Shown piece by piece: positions 19,939 through 26,894 of a stretch of DNA of 64,000 nt. The notes beneath the pieces are model-generated. The model was not told the origin of the DNA, searched no databases, and worked only from the letters and a program-made list of their open reading frames with translations. The position numbers and the translations under genes were made by a program. This DNA comes from Parvularcula sp. Lineage in GTDB: Bacteria; Pseudomonadota; Alphaproteobacteria; Caulobacterales; Parvularculaceae. The stretch covers positions 42,905 to 106,904 of the forward strand of contig PAIP01000056.1 of assembly GCA_002704915.1 (NCBI GenBank), written 5' to 3'. Every line of letters starts with the position of its first letter. Position 1 is the first letter of the stretch.

Positions 19939-20119
19939 TATTTCTTTATTTTAGAGCCCAAGACGCATGGTGTTCGGGGCGGACGCACGTCTGACAAACT
20001 TCCTTTGCTGCTCTTTGATGAATAGCCGTTTGGGCTCTGACAATTCGAATTTTATCCTTAATCGGACGTTGACGGGCGCCGGCATAGTCTGCAGGGGACG
20101 AAGTTCGGAGAGTCTCGCG

Positions 20120-20968
20120 ATGAAGTTAGTCGCGCTCATACTTGTTTTACTGATCGCCGTGATGTCGTTGATTACGACCATCACGCCTGGCTCGCGCCGG
20201 TACAACCAACCCAACCCCGTCGCCGAGATCGGCAAGGAAATCGCCAAGCCGCTGGCGCAGGTCGACCAGATCGGGCCTGAGCTTGAAAAAGTGCTCGACG
20301 GCGCCGGCGTCAAATTGCCCGCCCTTTCCGGTTCCAAGGCCGCAAAAGAAGATCTCAAACATGTGGCGCAGGACTTCACGGGTCAGGCGTTTTCAAATCA
20401 GGATTTGCCTAAGTCGAATTTCGCAAGCTCTTATCTTTCTGAGGCCCAGTTCAACGAGGCTCTGCTTGACGGCGCCAGCCTTGAAGGCGCCACGGGCAAG
20501 GGCGTCAACTTCAAGGGCGCGCGCATGGCGAAATCCAATCTCAACGCCGTTATGTTTGTCGACAGCGATTTCTCGGGCGCCGAATTGCGCGAGACGAAAG
20601 CGCGCGCCGGCAATTTCTCCGGCGGCAAGTTTGTCGATGCTGATCTTTCTTTCTCAAGCCTCGCTGGCGCCAATCTGTCGAACGCCGATTTTCGCGCCGC
20701 CTATGCGACCGGCGCTTCATTCCACAGCGCCAATGCAGCCGACGCTCAATTCATCGGCGCCGATCTCACGGGCGTTCGCTTTATCAATGCGTCGCTCGCC
20801 AAGGCGAATTTCGCCGGCGCCAATGTCAAAGCCGCCGACTTCACCGGAGCGAAAATTCACGGCGCGGATCTCTCCGCCGCTGTCAATCTGACCAGCGAAC
20901 AGCTCGCCGGCGCCTGCGCATCGGGAGACACGAAGCTGCCGGAAGGCGTCACCGCCCCGCGCTGTTAA
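20120..20968 (+). CDS. Pentapeptide-repeat protein with N-terminal membrane anchor
   Basis: A 282-residue protein from the ATG at 20120, preceded by a ggacgaagttcggag stretch. A longer in-frame start at 19967 adds a segment without similarity and is less likely. Residues 4-22 form one hydrophobic anchor. From about residue 95 to 265 repeated A(D/N)LXX units such as LAGANLSNADF, GADLTGVRF and GANVKAADFTGA predict a right-handed quadrilateral beta-helix. Such proteins can mimic DNA or act as scaffolds, but the role here is unknown. It may be periplasmic. It is convergent with the transglycosylase gene. Confidence 0.88.
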   Translation: MKLVALILVLLIAVMSLITTITPGSRRYNQPNPVAEIGKEIAKPLAQVDQIGPELEKVLDGAGVKLPALSGSKAAKEDLKHVAQDFTGQAFSNQDLPKSNFASSYLSEAQFNEALLDGASLEGATGKGVNFKGARMAKSNLNAVMFVDSDFSGAELRETKARAGNFSGGKFVDADLSFSSLAGANLSNADFRAAYATGASFHSANAADAQFIGADLTGVRFINASLAKANFAGANVKAADFTGAKIHGADLSAAVNLTSEQLAGACASGDTKLPEGVTAPRC

Positions 20969-20982
20969 AACTCTGCTGCAAA

Positions 20983-21816
20983 TTATCCACGTTGCTGATC
21001 GTCGCGGTCTTCGCGGATTGTCGTGGCGTCGAGCGCATCGAGCACAGCCAGCGCAACGGCGCTGTATCCGCCGGAAGAGTGGGCCGACATGGACGGCTTG
21101 GAGGTGAAGGCCTCTACGATTTTATGCGCATAGCTGCGCACGGGCGAAAAATCCCGCGCCGACTGAGCCTGCGCCAGAGCCGGCGCCTCGCTCGCGTTCA
21201 GAGCCGCCCCGCCCATGGAGCTGGCGATGGAAGCAACGACTTCGCCGACCGTTTTCGGTCTTGAGCCGTCATAGAAGACATTGCGGTTCGCCGCCGCGGC
21301 TTGCGGCAAGAGATCGGCCGCCTTCATCCCGGCGCCGGCGGAGAGAAGTTTCACCGCGCCTGCAGGACCGAGAAAATGCGCGGTGTAAAGGTCAGCGCTC
21401 GACGCCGCCCGGCCGAGCCGGCTTTCCAGCATCGACTTGTTCTCATTAGCAAGCTCGCCCGCCATGGCGCTCGCCGCCTCGGCGTTGAAGCGCATATTCA
21501 AGATCTTTTCGCGCGACGCCGGATCTTTGACTTCATACCGGCCTTGCGCGTTCTGCGTGATGGCGTTCGCCGCGGCGCCGAGCCCGTGCTCGCCGCCATA
21601 TTTCTTGACGGTGGAAAACCAGGTCTGTTCGATAAACTGAAAAAGTCCCGCGGCGCTCGACGTCTTCGCCTGCGCATTCGGATCGAAGCCGCTTTCGCGC
21701 GCGGCCATTTTCATTAGAAAGTCAAAACCGGCGCCTGTGGAAATGCTGGCGCGCTTGACCGCGCCCTTGACGGACGCAGCGCCGGTGGTCGCAACAGCGG
21801 CGATTTCGGCAGTCAT
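20983..21816 (-). CDS. Lytic transglycosylase (SLT) domain protein without signal peptide
   Basis: A 277-residue protein. The SLT domain spans about residues 28-130: FDFLMKMAARESGFDPNAQ carries the catalytic Glu, followed by SSAAGLFQFIEQTWFSTVKKYG, typical of peptidoglycan-cleaving transglycosylases. A second part with AELYTAHFLGPAGAVKLL-like sequence follows. The N-terminus (MTAEIAAVATTGAASVKG) has no signal peptide or membrane segment, so export needs another route. A GTA-type holin gene lies 1.2 kb away beyond thiO. A structural role such as flagellum or pilus assembly is an alternative. Confidence 0.85.
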   Translation of the reverse strand: MTAEIAAVATTGAASVKGAVKRASISTGAGFDFLMKMAARESGFDPNAQAKTSSAAGLFQFIEQTWFSTVKKYGGEHGLGAAANAITQNAQGRYEVKDPASREKILNMRFNAEAASAMAGELANENKSMLESRLGRAASSADLYTAHFLGPAGAVKLLSAGAGMKAADLLPQAAAANRNVFYDGSRPKTVGEVVASIASSMGGAALNASEAPALAQAQSARDFSPVRSYAHKIVEAFTSKPSMSAHSSGGYSAVALAVLDALDATTIREDRDDQQRG

Positions 21817-21882
21817 GATGATCCCTCTGGCGGCGCAGTCGATAGAGCCCGCTCAATTTGGCGGCCAATCGTCAACAAAGCG

Positions 21883-23022
21883 CTAACCACCCTGTCCCGG
21901 ACTGAAACGGCCCGGCCCAAAACGACTGGGATTGAAGGGCGCGAGGTCGAAAGGCGGCGTCTCCCCGAGGATCAGCGCCGCCATGGCCTCCGCCGCCGCG
22001 GGAGCGTGCAGGATCCCGTTGCGGTAATGGCCGAGGGCGAGAAACCGCCCTTCTTTGTCCCGGCCCATGATCGGCGCGCCGTCGGGCGTGCCGGGCCGAA
22101 GCCCCGCCCAGCGCTCCAGCTCCTGCGCCGAGGACAGCCCGGGCGCAGCGCGCGCCGCATTCGCGCGCAGGCCGGCGATGGCCGCATCCGAAACGGAGTG
22201 ATGGTCGAGCAGCGGGCCAAGCTCCTCTGTCGCGCCGATCACCACCCGCCCCCCGGCCTTCGGACAGATATAGGCGCCCGGCGCGCGCACCACGCGCGTG
22301 ACCACCCCTTCCGCCGCGATGGCCGTCGCCTCGCCCTTCACGGGATAGACGAGCCCCATGGGCGTCAGGCCGCTGACCGCGCCGGCGGCGAGCACGATCG
22401 TCTGCGCTTCGAAGACATCGCCTTCGGCGCAGGCGAACTGACCCGCGGCCGCGCCCTCGCCAAGCGACAAGACCCGCGCATGAACGATTTCGATGTCGCG
22501 GTTTTTCAGCGAGATGCGAAGCGCCGACATCACATGACGCGGATCGACCTGCGCGTCTTCGGGCGCGTGCAGCGCCGCGACGACTTCGTTGGACAAGGCC
22601 GGCTCCAGCGCGCGCGCCTCGTCCCCCGATATCATCTCGGCGGCGCCCCCCAGATTTTTTACAAGGGCCGCCTGCTTGGCGAGGTCTTCCGCCTGAGCGT
22701 CGCGATAAGCGAGACCGAGAGTCCCGTCGCGGCGATAATCGAGGATAACGCCCGTTTCGTCCTCAAGCGCCGGCGCATAATCCCGCCACATCGCGAGGCT
22801 GCGCGCGCCGAGACGATAAAGCGGCTCCGCCAGACCGCCGAACGCAGCGCAGGTTTCGAAAGACGGTGCCAGCATCCCCGCGGCCGCAACGGTCGCCTGC
22901 GGCACGGCGGCGCCGGCGTCGATGACGGCGACTTTCGCGCCGCGACCGCCAAGCTCGCGGGCGAGCGTAAGGCCGATTACGCCGCCGCCGATAATCGCGA
23001 TGTCAAAAACCCTACTTGGCAT
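21883..23022 (-). CDS. thiO: Glycine oxidase ThiO
   Basis: A 379-residue FAD-dependent amine oxidase that converts glycine to dehydroglycine for thiazole synthesis by ThiG. It starts with the FAD-binding DIAIIGGGVIGLTLARELG; the family segment AAAGMLAPSFE and GRVVIGATEELG and the C-terminal LGHYRNGILHAPAAAEAMA are present. I chose the ATG at 23022 because AAGGA lies six bases upstream and the dinucleotide fold begins directly after; an in-frame ATG at 23058 adds 12 residues. It is 15 kb from thiSG, and sits between a transglycosylase and a holin gene on the same strand. Confidence 0.9.
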   Translation of the reverse strand: MPSRVFDIAIIGGGVIGLTLARELGGRGAKVAVIDAGAAVPQATVAAAGMLAPSFETCAAFGGLAEPLYRLGARSLAMWRDYAPALEDETGVILDYRRDGTLGLAYRDAQAEDLAKQAALVKNLGGAAEMISGDEARALEPALSNEVVAALHAPEDAQVDPRHVMSALRISLKNRDIEIVHARVLSLGEGAAAGQFACAEGDVFEAQTIVLAAGAVSGLTPMGLVYPVKGEATAIAAEGVVTRVVRAPGAYICPKAGGRVVIGATEELGPLLDHHSVSDAAIAGLRANAARAAPGLSSAQELERWAGLRPGTPDGAPIMGRDKEGRFLALGHYRNGILHAPAAAEAMAALILGETPPFDLAPFNPSRFGPGRFSPGQGG

Positions 23023-23070
23023 GTCCATCCTTTTGGCCGGTGAAAGACGCGTTGTCATCCATTCTTCTTG

Positions 23071-23661
23071 CTAATTCTTGTCCCCATCTCCAGAACTCGC
23101 CCCCTTGTGTTCCGGAACGGGAAAGGCGATCAGCCGCGTCTTTTCGCGCGAGCCGGCCGAGGAGCCGAAAAAATAATTGACCACCGCCGCCGTCATCGTG
23201 GCGAGCGCGCCGAGCATGATCGAGAATTCAGTTTCCGCCCCGGCCGGCAGTTTTTTCGCCACCATGAAACCGAGCACGGCGAAAAAGCCGAGAATAACGA
23301 AGGCGCCTAGAACAGAGGGCGTCCAGTCGTTCATCTTGATCTGCCGCTCCCTGGCGCTGGCGCGATCCGCGGCGTCAATGCGCAACTCCTCGATCCCCGC
23401 CCGCCGCAATGCAAGCTGGAAATCCTGTTCCGCTTTCTTGATCGCCAGGAGCTGTTCCGGCGTCGCAGCGGCAAGGGCGTCCGCAAGCGCTTCTTCATCG
23501 ACTGCGGCGTCGCCGAAAATCGCGCGCGATAATTGTTCCACGGCGGCGCCGGCGAGCGGTCCGCCAAGGGCGCGGGCAAGACTTGGCGCCGTGCGCGCAA
23601 TGGCCCGTTTAATCCGGCCTCTGGTTTTTCCGTTTTTGTTATCGTGTGCTGACGCGTTCAT
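23071..23661 (-). CDS. GTA-type 3TM holin family protein
   Basis: A 196-residue protein. The N-terminal part (SLARALGGPLAGAAVEQLSRAIFG) is amphipathic, the centre is a charged helix, and the C-terminal part has DRASARERQIKMNDWTPS, then two membrane segments (about 114-135 and 146-166) ending in VVNYFFGSSAGSREKT. These features are diagnostic of the Pfam family 'holin of 3TMs, for gene-transfer release', found in gene transfer agents and alphaproteobacterial prophages. It would make membrane lesions that let a lytic enzyme reach peptidoglycan. No GTA head or tail genes occur in the window. It starts the run holin, thiO, transglycosylase. Confidence 0.82.
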   Translation of the reverse strand: MNASAHDNKNGKTRGRIKRAIARTAPSLARALGGPLAGAAVEQLSRAIFGDAAVDEEALADALAAATPEQLLAIKKAEQDFQLALRRAGIEELRIDAADRASARERQIKMNDWTPSVLGAFVILGFFAVLGFMVAKKLPAGAETEFSIMLGALATMTAAVVNYFFGSSAGSREKTRLIAFPVPEHKGASSGDGDKN

Positions 23662-23702
23662 AATCGCCTCTTTGGAAAAGCAAACTGAGGCTCAGTTTAC
23701 GG

Positions 23703-23745
23703 CCATAAAAAAACCCGTGAAAAATTATCCACCCCTCACGGTTTC
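23703..23745 (-). terminator. Terminator-like hairpin in the leader of the holin gene
   Basis: On the minus strand CCGTGA and TCACGG form a stem with a loop of about 15 bases, extended by AAA/TTT with one bulged base, and followed by seven T (23713-23707). It lies 42 bases upstream of the holin start and could be an attenuator or stop transcription coming from the right. Confidence 0.4.
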
Positions 23746-23958
23746 GTGGTATATTGGAGCAGCCCCGGCTACCCCCCTGTTGCGCATTCACAAATCAACT
23801 CCCGCTTAAGGCGAAGAACGCGCCGTATGCGGTCTATTCTTTCCAAAAATTCAATTTGCAATTGCGCGCGGATCAATTCAGATTCGCGGGAAATGATTCG
23901 ACGCAGGTGGGAAGCCCCATAGCGATGTCGAATTGCAACGGCGGTCAAAAAACTCCCT
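23746..23958. other. Intergenic region upstream of the antiporter gene
   Basis: About 210 bases between the divergent holin and antiporter genes. It is richer in A and T than its surroundings (for example tccaaaaattcaatttgcaa) and probably holds the promoters. I see no tRNA, riboswitch or clear operator. Confidence 0.35.
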
Positions 23959-25182
23959 ATGGCTTACGCTATCGCGGCGGCTCTCCTCGCCGCCCTGTTT
24001 TTGATTCTCGGACGATCGAAAGGCGCAGCGCTCCGCGTGGTGGATGCCGGCGCACGCTCGCCGGCGCTCCTGCTGGCGGCGGGCGCGGTCGGCTCTCTCG
24101 TCTGGCGCATGTCCGGCGGGCCTTTCGCGCCCTCGGAATGGACGGCGGCGGGCGCGGACGCCCTCCTCGCGGCGCTCGCCTTTGCGGCGGCCGCGCAGTT
24201 TCGCATCACCCGCCTCGCCAGCGTCTGCCCCGCCTCTTTCCGGCTGACCATCGGCGGCGCGCCCCTGTTCCTGATCGTCTGCGGGCTCGCCGCCTTCATT
24301 CTCGCGCCGCAGCTTTCCTTCAGCGCCGCTTTCCTGCTGGCCGGGGCGCTCACGCTCAATGGCGCGGCTTTCGACCGCCGGGCGGTCACCGGGGCGCCGG
24401 CGCCCCAGACCATCAAAGCCGCCGTCCGGCTTGAAAGCGCGGCGATCCTCGCGCTCGGCCTCCCGCTCGCGGTGCTTCTGGAGGCGGTCGCCACCGCAGC
24501 GCCGCAGGGCATGCCGCTCGCCACCCCGCTGTTTGAAGCCTCTCGCGGTTTTCTAATTGCTTTTGCGCTCGGCGGCGCCTCAGGTCTTTCTGCAGCATGT
24601 TACGGCAACAGACTGAAAGTAAAAAAGAAAGCGGCTGAGCTTGCGATCCTTTCGGGGATCTTTTCTTTCCTCGTCGCCCCGCTGATCGGCGCCCATCCGG
24701 TGCTCGCCGCTGCAGCGGCGGGCCTCCTCTGGGGCGAACAGACAACGGCTCTGACTGTAACGCGCGTGCGCATCCGGCGGATGGCGGAGCGGGCGGTCGC
24801 CCCAGTCGCCTATCTGGCGTTCGGCATCGCGCTGGCCCCGCGCGTCTTTCAGGCGGACCTCCTCACCCTCCTCTTCGCCGCCGCAGTCGTGACCGTGATG
24901 CGCGCCGGCCCGCGGCTGGCGGCCCTCAAAAAAACCAGCCTGCCGCGCGAGAGCCAGATGTTCCTCGCCTGGTTCGGCGGCGCGCCGGGCGCGGCCTCGG
25001 CCCTGTTCCTGATCTCACTCTTCGACGCGCCCTCCATCGTGGCGCAGGACGCAGTCCTGACCGTGGGCGCCGTGGCGGTGGTCTTCGGCGTCTTCGCGGC
25101 GCGGCTCACCTCAAGGCCCCTCGTCAAGCTGTTCCTGAAACAGTCGGCGCTGGCGAAGAAGCGGGCGCGGTTCGCCAATTAA
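23959..25182 (+). CDS. Cation:proton antiporter-like membrane protein
   Basis: A 407-residue polytopic protein with about 11-12 hydrophobic segments and very high Ala content. The fold resembles the CPA1/NhaP antiporters: repeated inverted bundles with segments such as LLAGALTLNGAAFDRRAVTG near residue 135 and MFLAWFGGAPGAASALFLISLF near 334, the latter like the conserved 'GxRGAxsLxLA' region of CPA1 proteins. The paired acidic ND residues expected in CPA1 helix 5 are not evident where I would align them, so ion coupling is uncertain. It stands alone between divergent neighbours. Confidence 0.7.
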   Translation: MAYAIAAALLAALFLILGRSKGAALRVVDAGARSPALLLAAGAVGSLVWRMSGGPFAPSEWTAAGADALLAALAFAAAAQFRITRLASVCPASFRLTIGGAPLFLIVCGLAAFILAPQLSFSAAFLLAGALTLNGAAFDRRAVTGAPAPQTIKAAVRLESAAILALGLPLAVLLEAVATAAPQGMPLATPLFEASRGFLIAFALGGASGLSAACYGNRLKVKKKAAELAILSGIFSFLVAPLIGAHPVLAAAAAGLLWGEQTTALTVTRVRIRRMAERAVAPVAYLAFGIALAPRVFQADLLTLLFAAAVVTVMRAGPRLAALKKTSLPRESQMFLAWFGGAPGAASALFLISLFDAPSIVAQDAVLTVGAVAVVFGVFAARLTSRPLVKLFLKQSALAKKRARFAN

Positions 25183-25208
25183 CTTCCACACTTTATGCGG
25201 CTTCTTAT

Positions 25209-25230
25209 GTACGCAAAACATCTTGCGTAC
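25209..25230. promoter_or_regulatory. Perfect inverted repeat upstream of the PRC-barrel gene
   Basis: GTACGCAA (25209-25216) and TTGCGTAC (25223-25230) are perfect eight-base arms around a six-base centre. There is no T-tract after it, so an operator is likelier than a terminator. It sits about 25 bases upstream of the EcfG-like -35 element. Confidence 0.45.
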
Positions 25231-25255
25231 GCCAAATGACGTTCGCTGAAATTTT

Positions 25256-25280
25256 GGAACAGCCCTTCCCTCTATTTGTT
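25256..25280 (+). promoter_or_regulatory. EcfG-type general stress promoter
   Basis: GGAAC (25256-25260), a 16-base spacer and TGTT (25277-25280) match the alphaproteobacterial EcfG consensus GGAAC-N16/17-CGTT with one mismatch. The gene it would drive starts 63 bases downstream and encodes a PRC-barrel protein, a class often found in the general stress regulon. Confidence 0.62.
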
Positions 25281-25342
25281 ACTCAAAGACATGACGCGCA
25301 AAAATGGCGCGACTTCTCGATAGAGAAAGAAGGGAGACATCA

Positions 25343-26077
25343 ATGAACATTCGAAAAATGATGCATGCCGCACTTATGTCCAGCGCAGCGCTGGCGCTCG
25401 CGCCTGTTGGGGCCTTGGCGCAGCAAAACATGGATAGCGACAAAAATAAGCAAAGCACGCAACGTCAGACCATGCAGATGCATAACATGAGTGATGACGC
25501 CAAGGCGCATAAATGGCGGGAGATGCGTCAGAACGCCGTCAAGGCCAGCGAAATTCTGCGCGGCAATGTCAGCACCGGCCTTAATCCGGTCGCCAATGTG
25601 ACAAATCTCATCCTCAGCAAGGATGGCGGCGAGATTGAGTATATCGTTTATAAGACGCAGTCACCGATAATGGATTTTTATGTTGGCGACGGCTACACGT
25701 CCTTTAACACGGTCGACCTGCAGACGAGCCCCGTTCCGGGTGGTGTGAACGTGTATGTCGATTCCTCGGCGCCGGTAAAAGGACCGGAAGAAATCAAAAT
25801 CACCTCCAATGAAGCCGACAAGCGCCTCGTTTCACGCGTGCTTGATGAGCAAGTGGAGCTCAGTTCCGGGATTTATGAAATCGAGGATCTGCTGATTAAT
25901 CCGAAAAACGGCAAGATCACGCATTACGTCATCGGTTCTGACCCGGACACGCTGTTCTCTGAGGGAAGACGAACCATTCGCGCTACTGAAGTCGCCTATC
26001 GCAATGGCGCCTATCGCTCGAACCTGACCATGCAGGATATCGATCAAGACCAGCCTTATGAGGAAGATTGGCTATAA
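25343..26077 (+). CDS. Exported PRC-barrel domain protein, probable stress protein
   Basis: A 244-residue protein starting at 25343, which follows a strong ribosome site (agaagggaga); an upstream ATG at 25304 lacks one. A signal peptide ends at ALAQ near residue 27. A Met/Gln/Asp-rich spacer (28-60) precedes two PRC-barrel-like beta units: about residues 65-120 (ASEILRGNVSTGLNPVANVT, EIEYIVYKTQ) and 165-225 (YEIEDLLINPKNGKITHYVIG). PRC barrels often mediate assembly or sense the envelope state. An EcfG-like promoter, an inverted repeat and a downstream terminator make it a single-gene unit. Confidence 0.82.
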   Translation: MNIRKMMHAALMSSAALALAPVGALAQQNMDSDKNKQSTQRQTMQMHNMSDDAKAHKWREMRQNAVKASEILRGNVSTGLNPVANVTNLILSKDGGEIEYIVYKTQSPIMDFYVGDGYTSFNTVDLQTSPVPGGVNVYVDSSAPVKGPEEIKITSNEADKRLVSRVLDEQVELSSGIYEIEDLLINPKNGKITHYVIGSDPDTLFSEGRRTIRATEVAYRNGAYRSNLTMQDIDQDQPYEEDWL

Positions 26078-26100
26078 CGAAGCCAGCTATACAGAAAAAG

Positions 26101-26125
26101 GCGGCGCTTTAGGCGCCGCTTTTTT
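26101..26125 (+). terminator. Intrinsic terminator of the PRC-barrel gene
   Basis: GCGGCGC (26101-26107) pairs with GCGCCGC (26113-26119) around a five-base loop and is followed by six T. An A-run on the left side makes it usable from the other strand too, for the kinase-like gene that ends at 26128. Confidence 0.85.
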
Positions 26126-26127
26126 CT

Positions 26128-26844
26128 TTACCACTCGAACGTCTCAAGATGCGCCCGAAGGTGAAACACCGTCGGAAATTTCTTCAGGATCAGGTCCGAA
26201 CGATTGCCCATGCAGATATCGCGGATCGCCTGCGGCTGTTTCTGGTAATGGGCGCGCCCACCCACAAGATCGTAGAGCAGCCGCGCGACGCACAGGATAT
26301 CCGACCGGCGCTCCGTTGCGGGCGTGCGGCCCCAGTCGTGAAAATCGATGGTGCGCAGTTTGAAGAAAACGCCCATGCGCTCCACGAAGATGTTGCCCTT
26401 GTGAAGGTCGCCGTGAAACTCCTTGCGGGCGTGGATTTCTTCAATGCCGATGGTGAGGGTGTAAATGAGACTCAGCGCCTCGAAGGCCGGCATGCGGCGG
26501 CCGCGATAGGTCTTGAGCAAATCCTCTAACAGCGCGCCCTCGAAATATTCCGAGATCATGCAGTAGATGAAGCGGTCATTGATCCACACCTCTTCGGCGT
26601 GAAGATATTTGACGACGATGTCGCAATCGCGCAGCGCATCGAGCTTGCGCGCATGGCGGATAAAGACCGGCGCCGTTTTCTCCTTGGTTTCGAAATAAAG
26701 CTTCGCCGCACGGGTGAGGCCCGTCGCCTTTTCGCGGATCTTATAGACCTCGCCTTCGGTGCCGGCGCCGATGCGCTCGAGCACTTCATAGCGCCAGGTC
26801 AGGCGATCCCCCTTGGCGAGGCCGAAAGTGTTCTTGCTTGTCAT
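26128..26844 (-). CDS. Eukaryotic-like protein kinase-fold protein
   Basis: A 238-residue soluble protein with a compact kinase fold. It has a glycine loop ERIGAGTEGEVYK (residues 22-34), a putative ATP-binding Lys in RAAKLYF, the catalytic loop HGDLHKGNIF near residue 142 with Asp and Asn kept, and DFHDWG in place of the DFG metal motif. The short C-lobe and HGDLHxxN loop recall Kdo/RIO/aminoglycoside-type kinases rather than Hanks kinases. It probably phosphorylates a small molecule or protein, but activity is unproven. It is encoded downstream of a TonB receptor on the same strand with a 50-base gap. Confidence 0.78.
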   Translation of the reverse strand: MTSKNTFGLAKGDRLTWRYEVLERIGAGTEGEVYKIREKATGLTRAAKLYFETKEKTAPVFIRHARKLDALRDCDIVVKYLHAEEVWINDRFIYCMISEYFEGALLEDLLKTYRGRRMPAFEALSLIYTLTIGIEEIHARKEFHGDLHKGNIFVERMGVFFKLRTIDFHDWGRTPATERRSDILCVARLLYDLVGGRAHYQKQPQAIRDICMGNRSDLILKKFPTVFHLRAHLETFEW

Positions 26845-26894
26845 GAACGGGAAAGTCGCATTTTTTGCGCCTGCCGAAAAGCGGGCGCCTCACG

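Noticed and set aside
20983..23732. DnaA boxes at 20983-20991 (TTATCCACG) and 23724-23732 (TTATCCACC)
   Set aside because: Only two near-consensus copies 2.7 kb apart, one at a stop codon, without other origin features.
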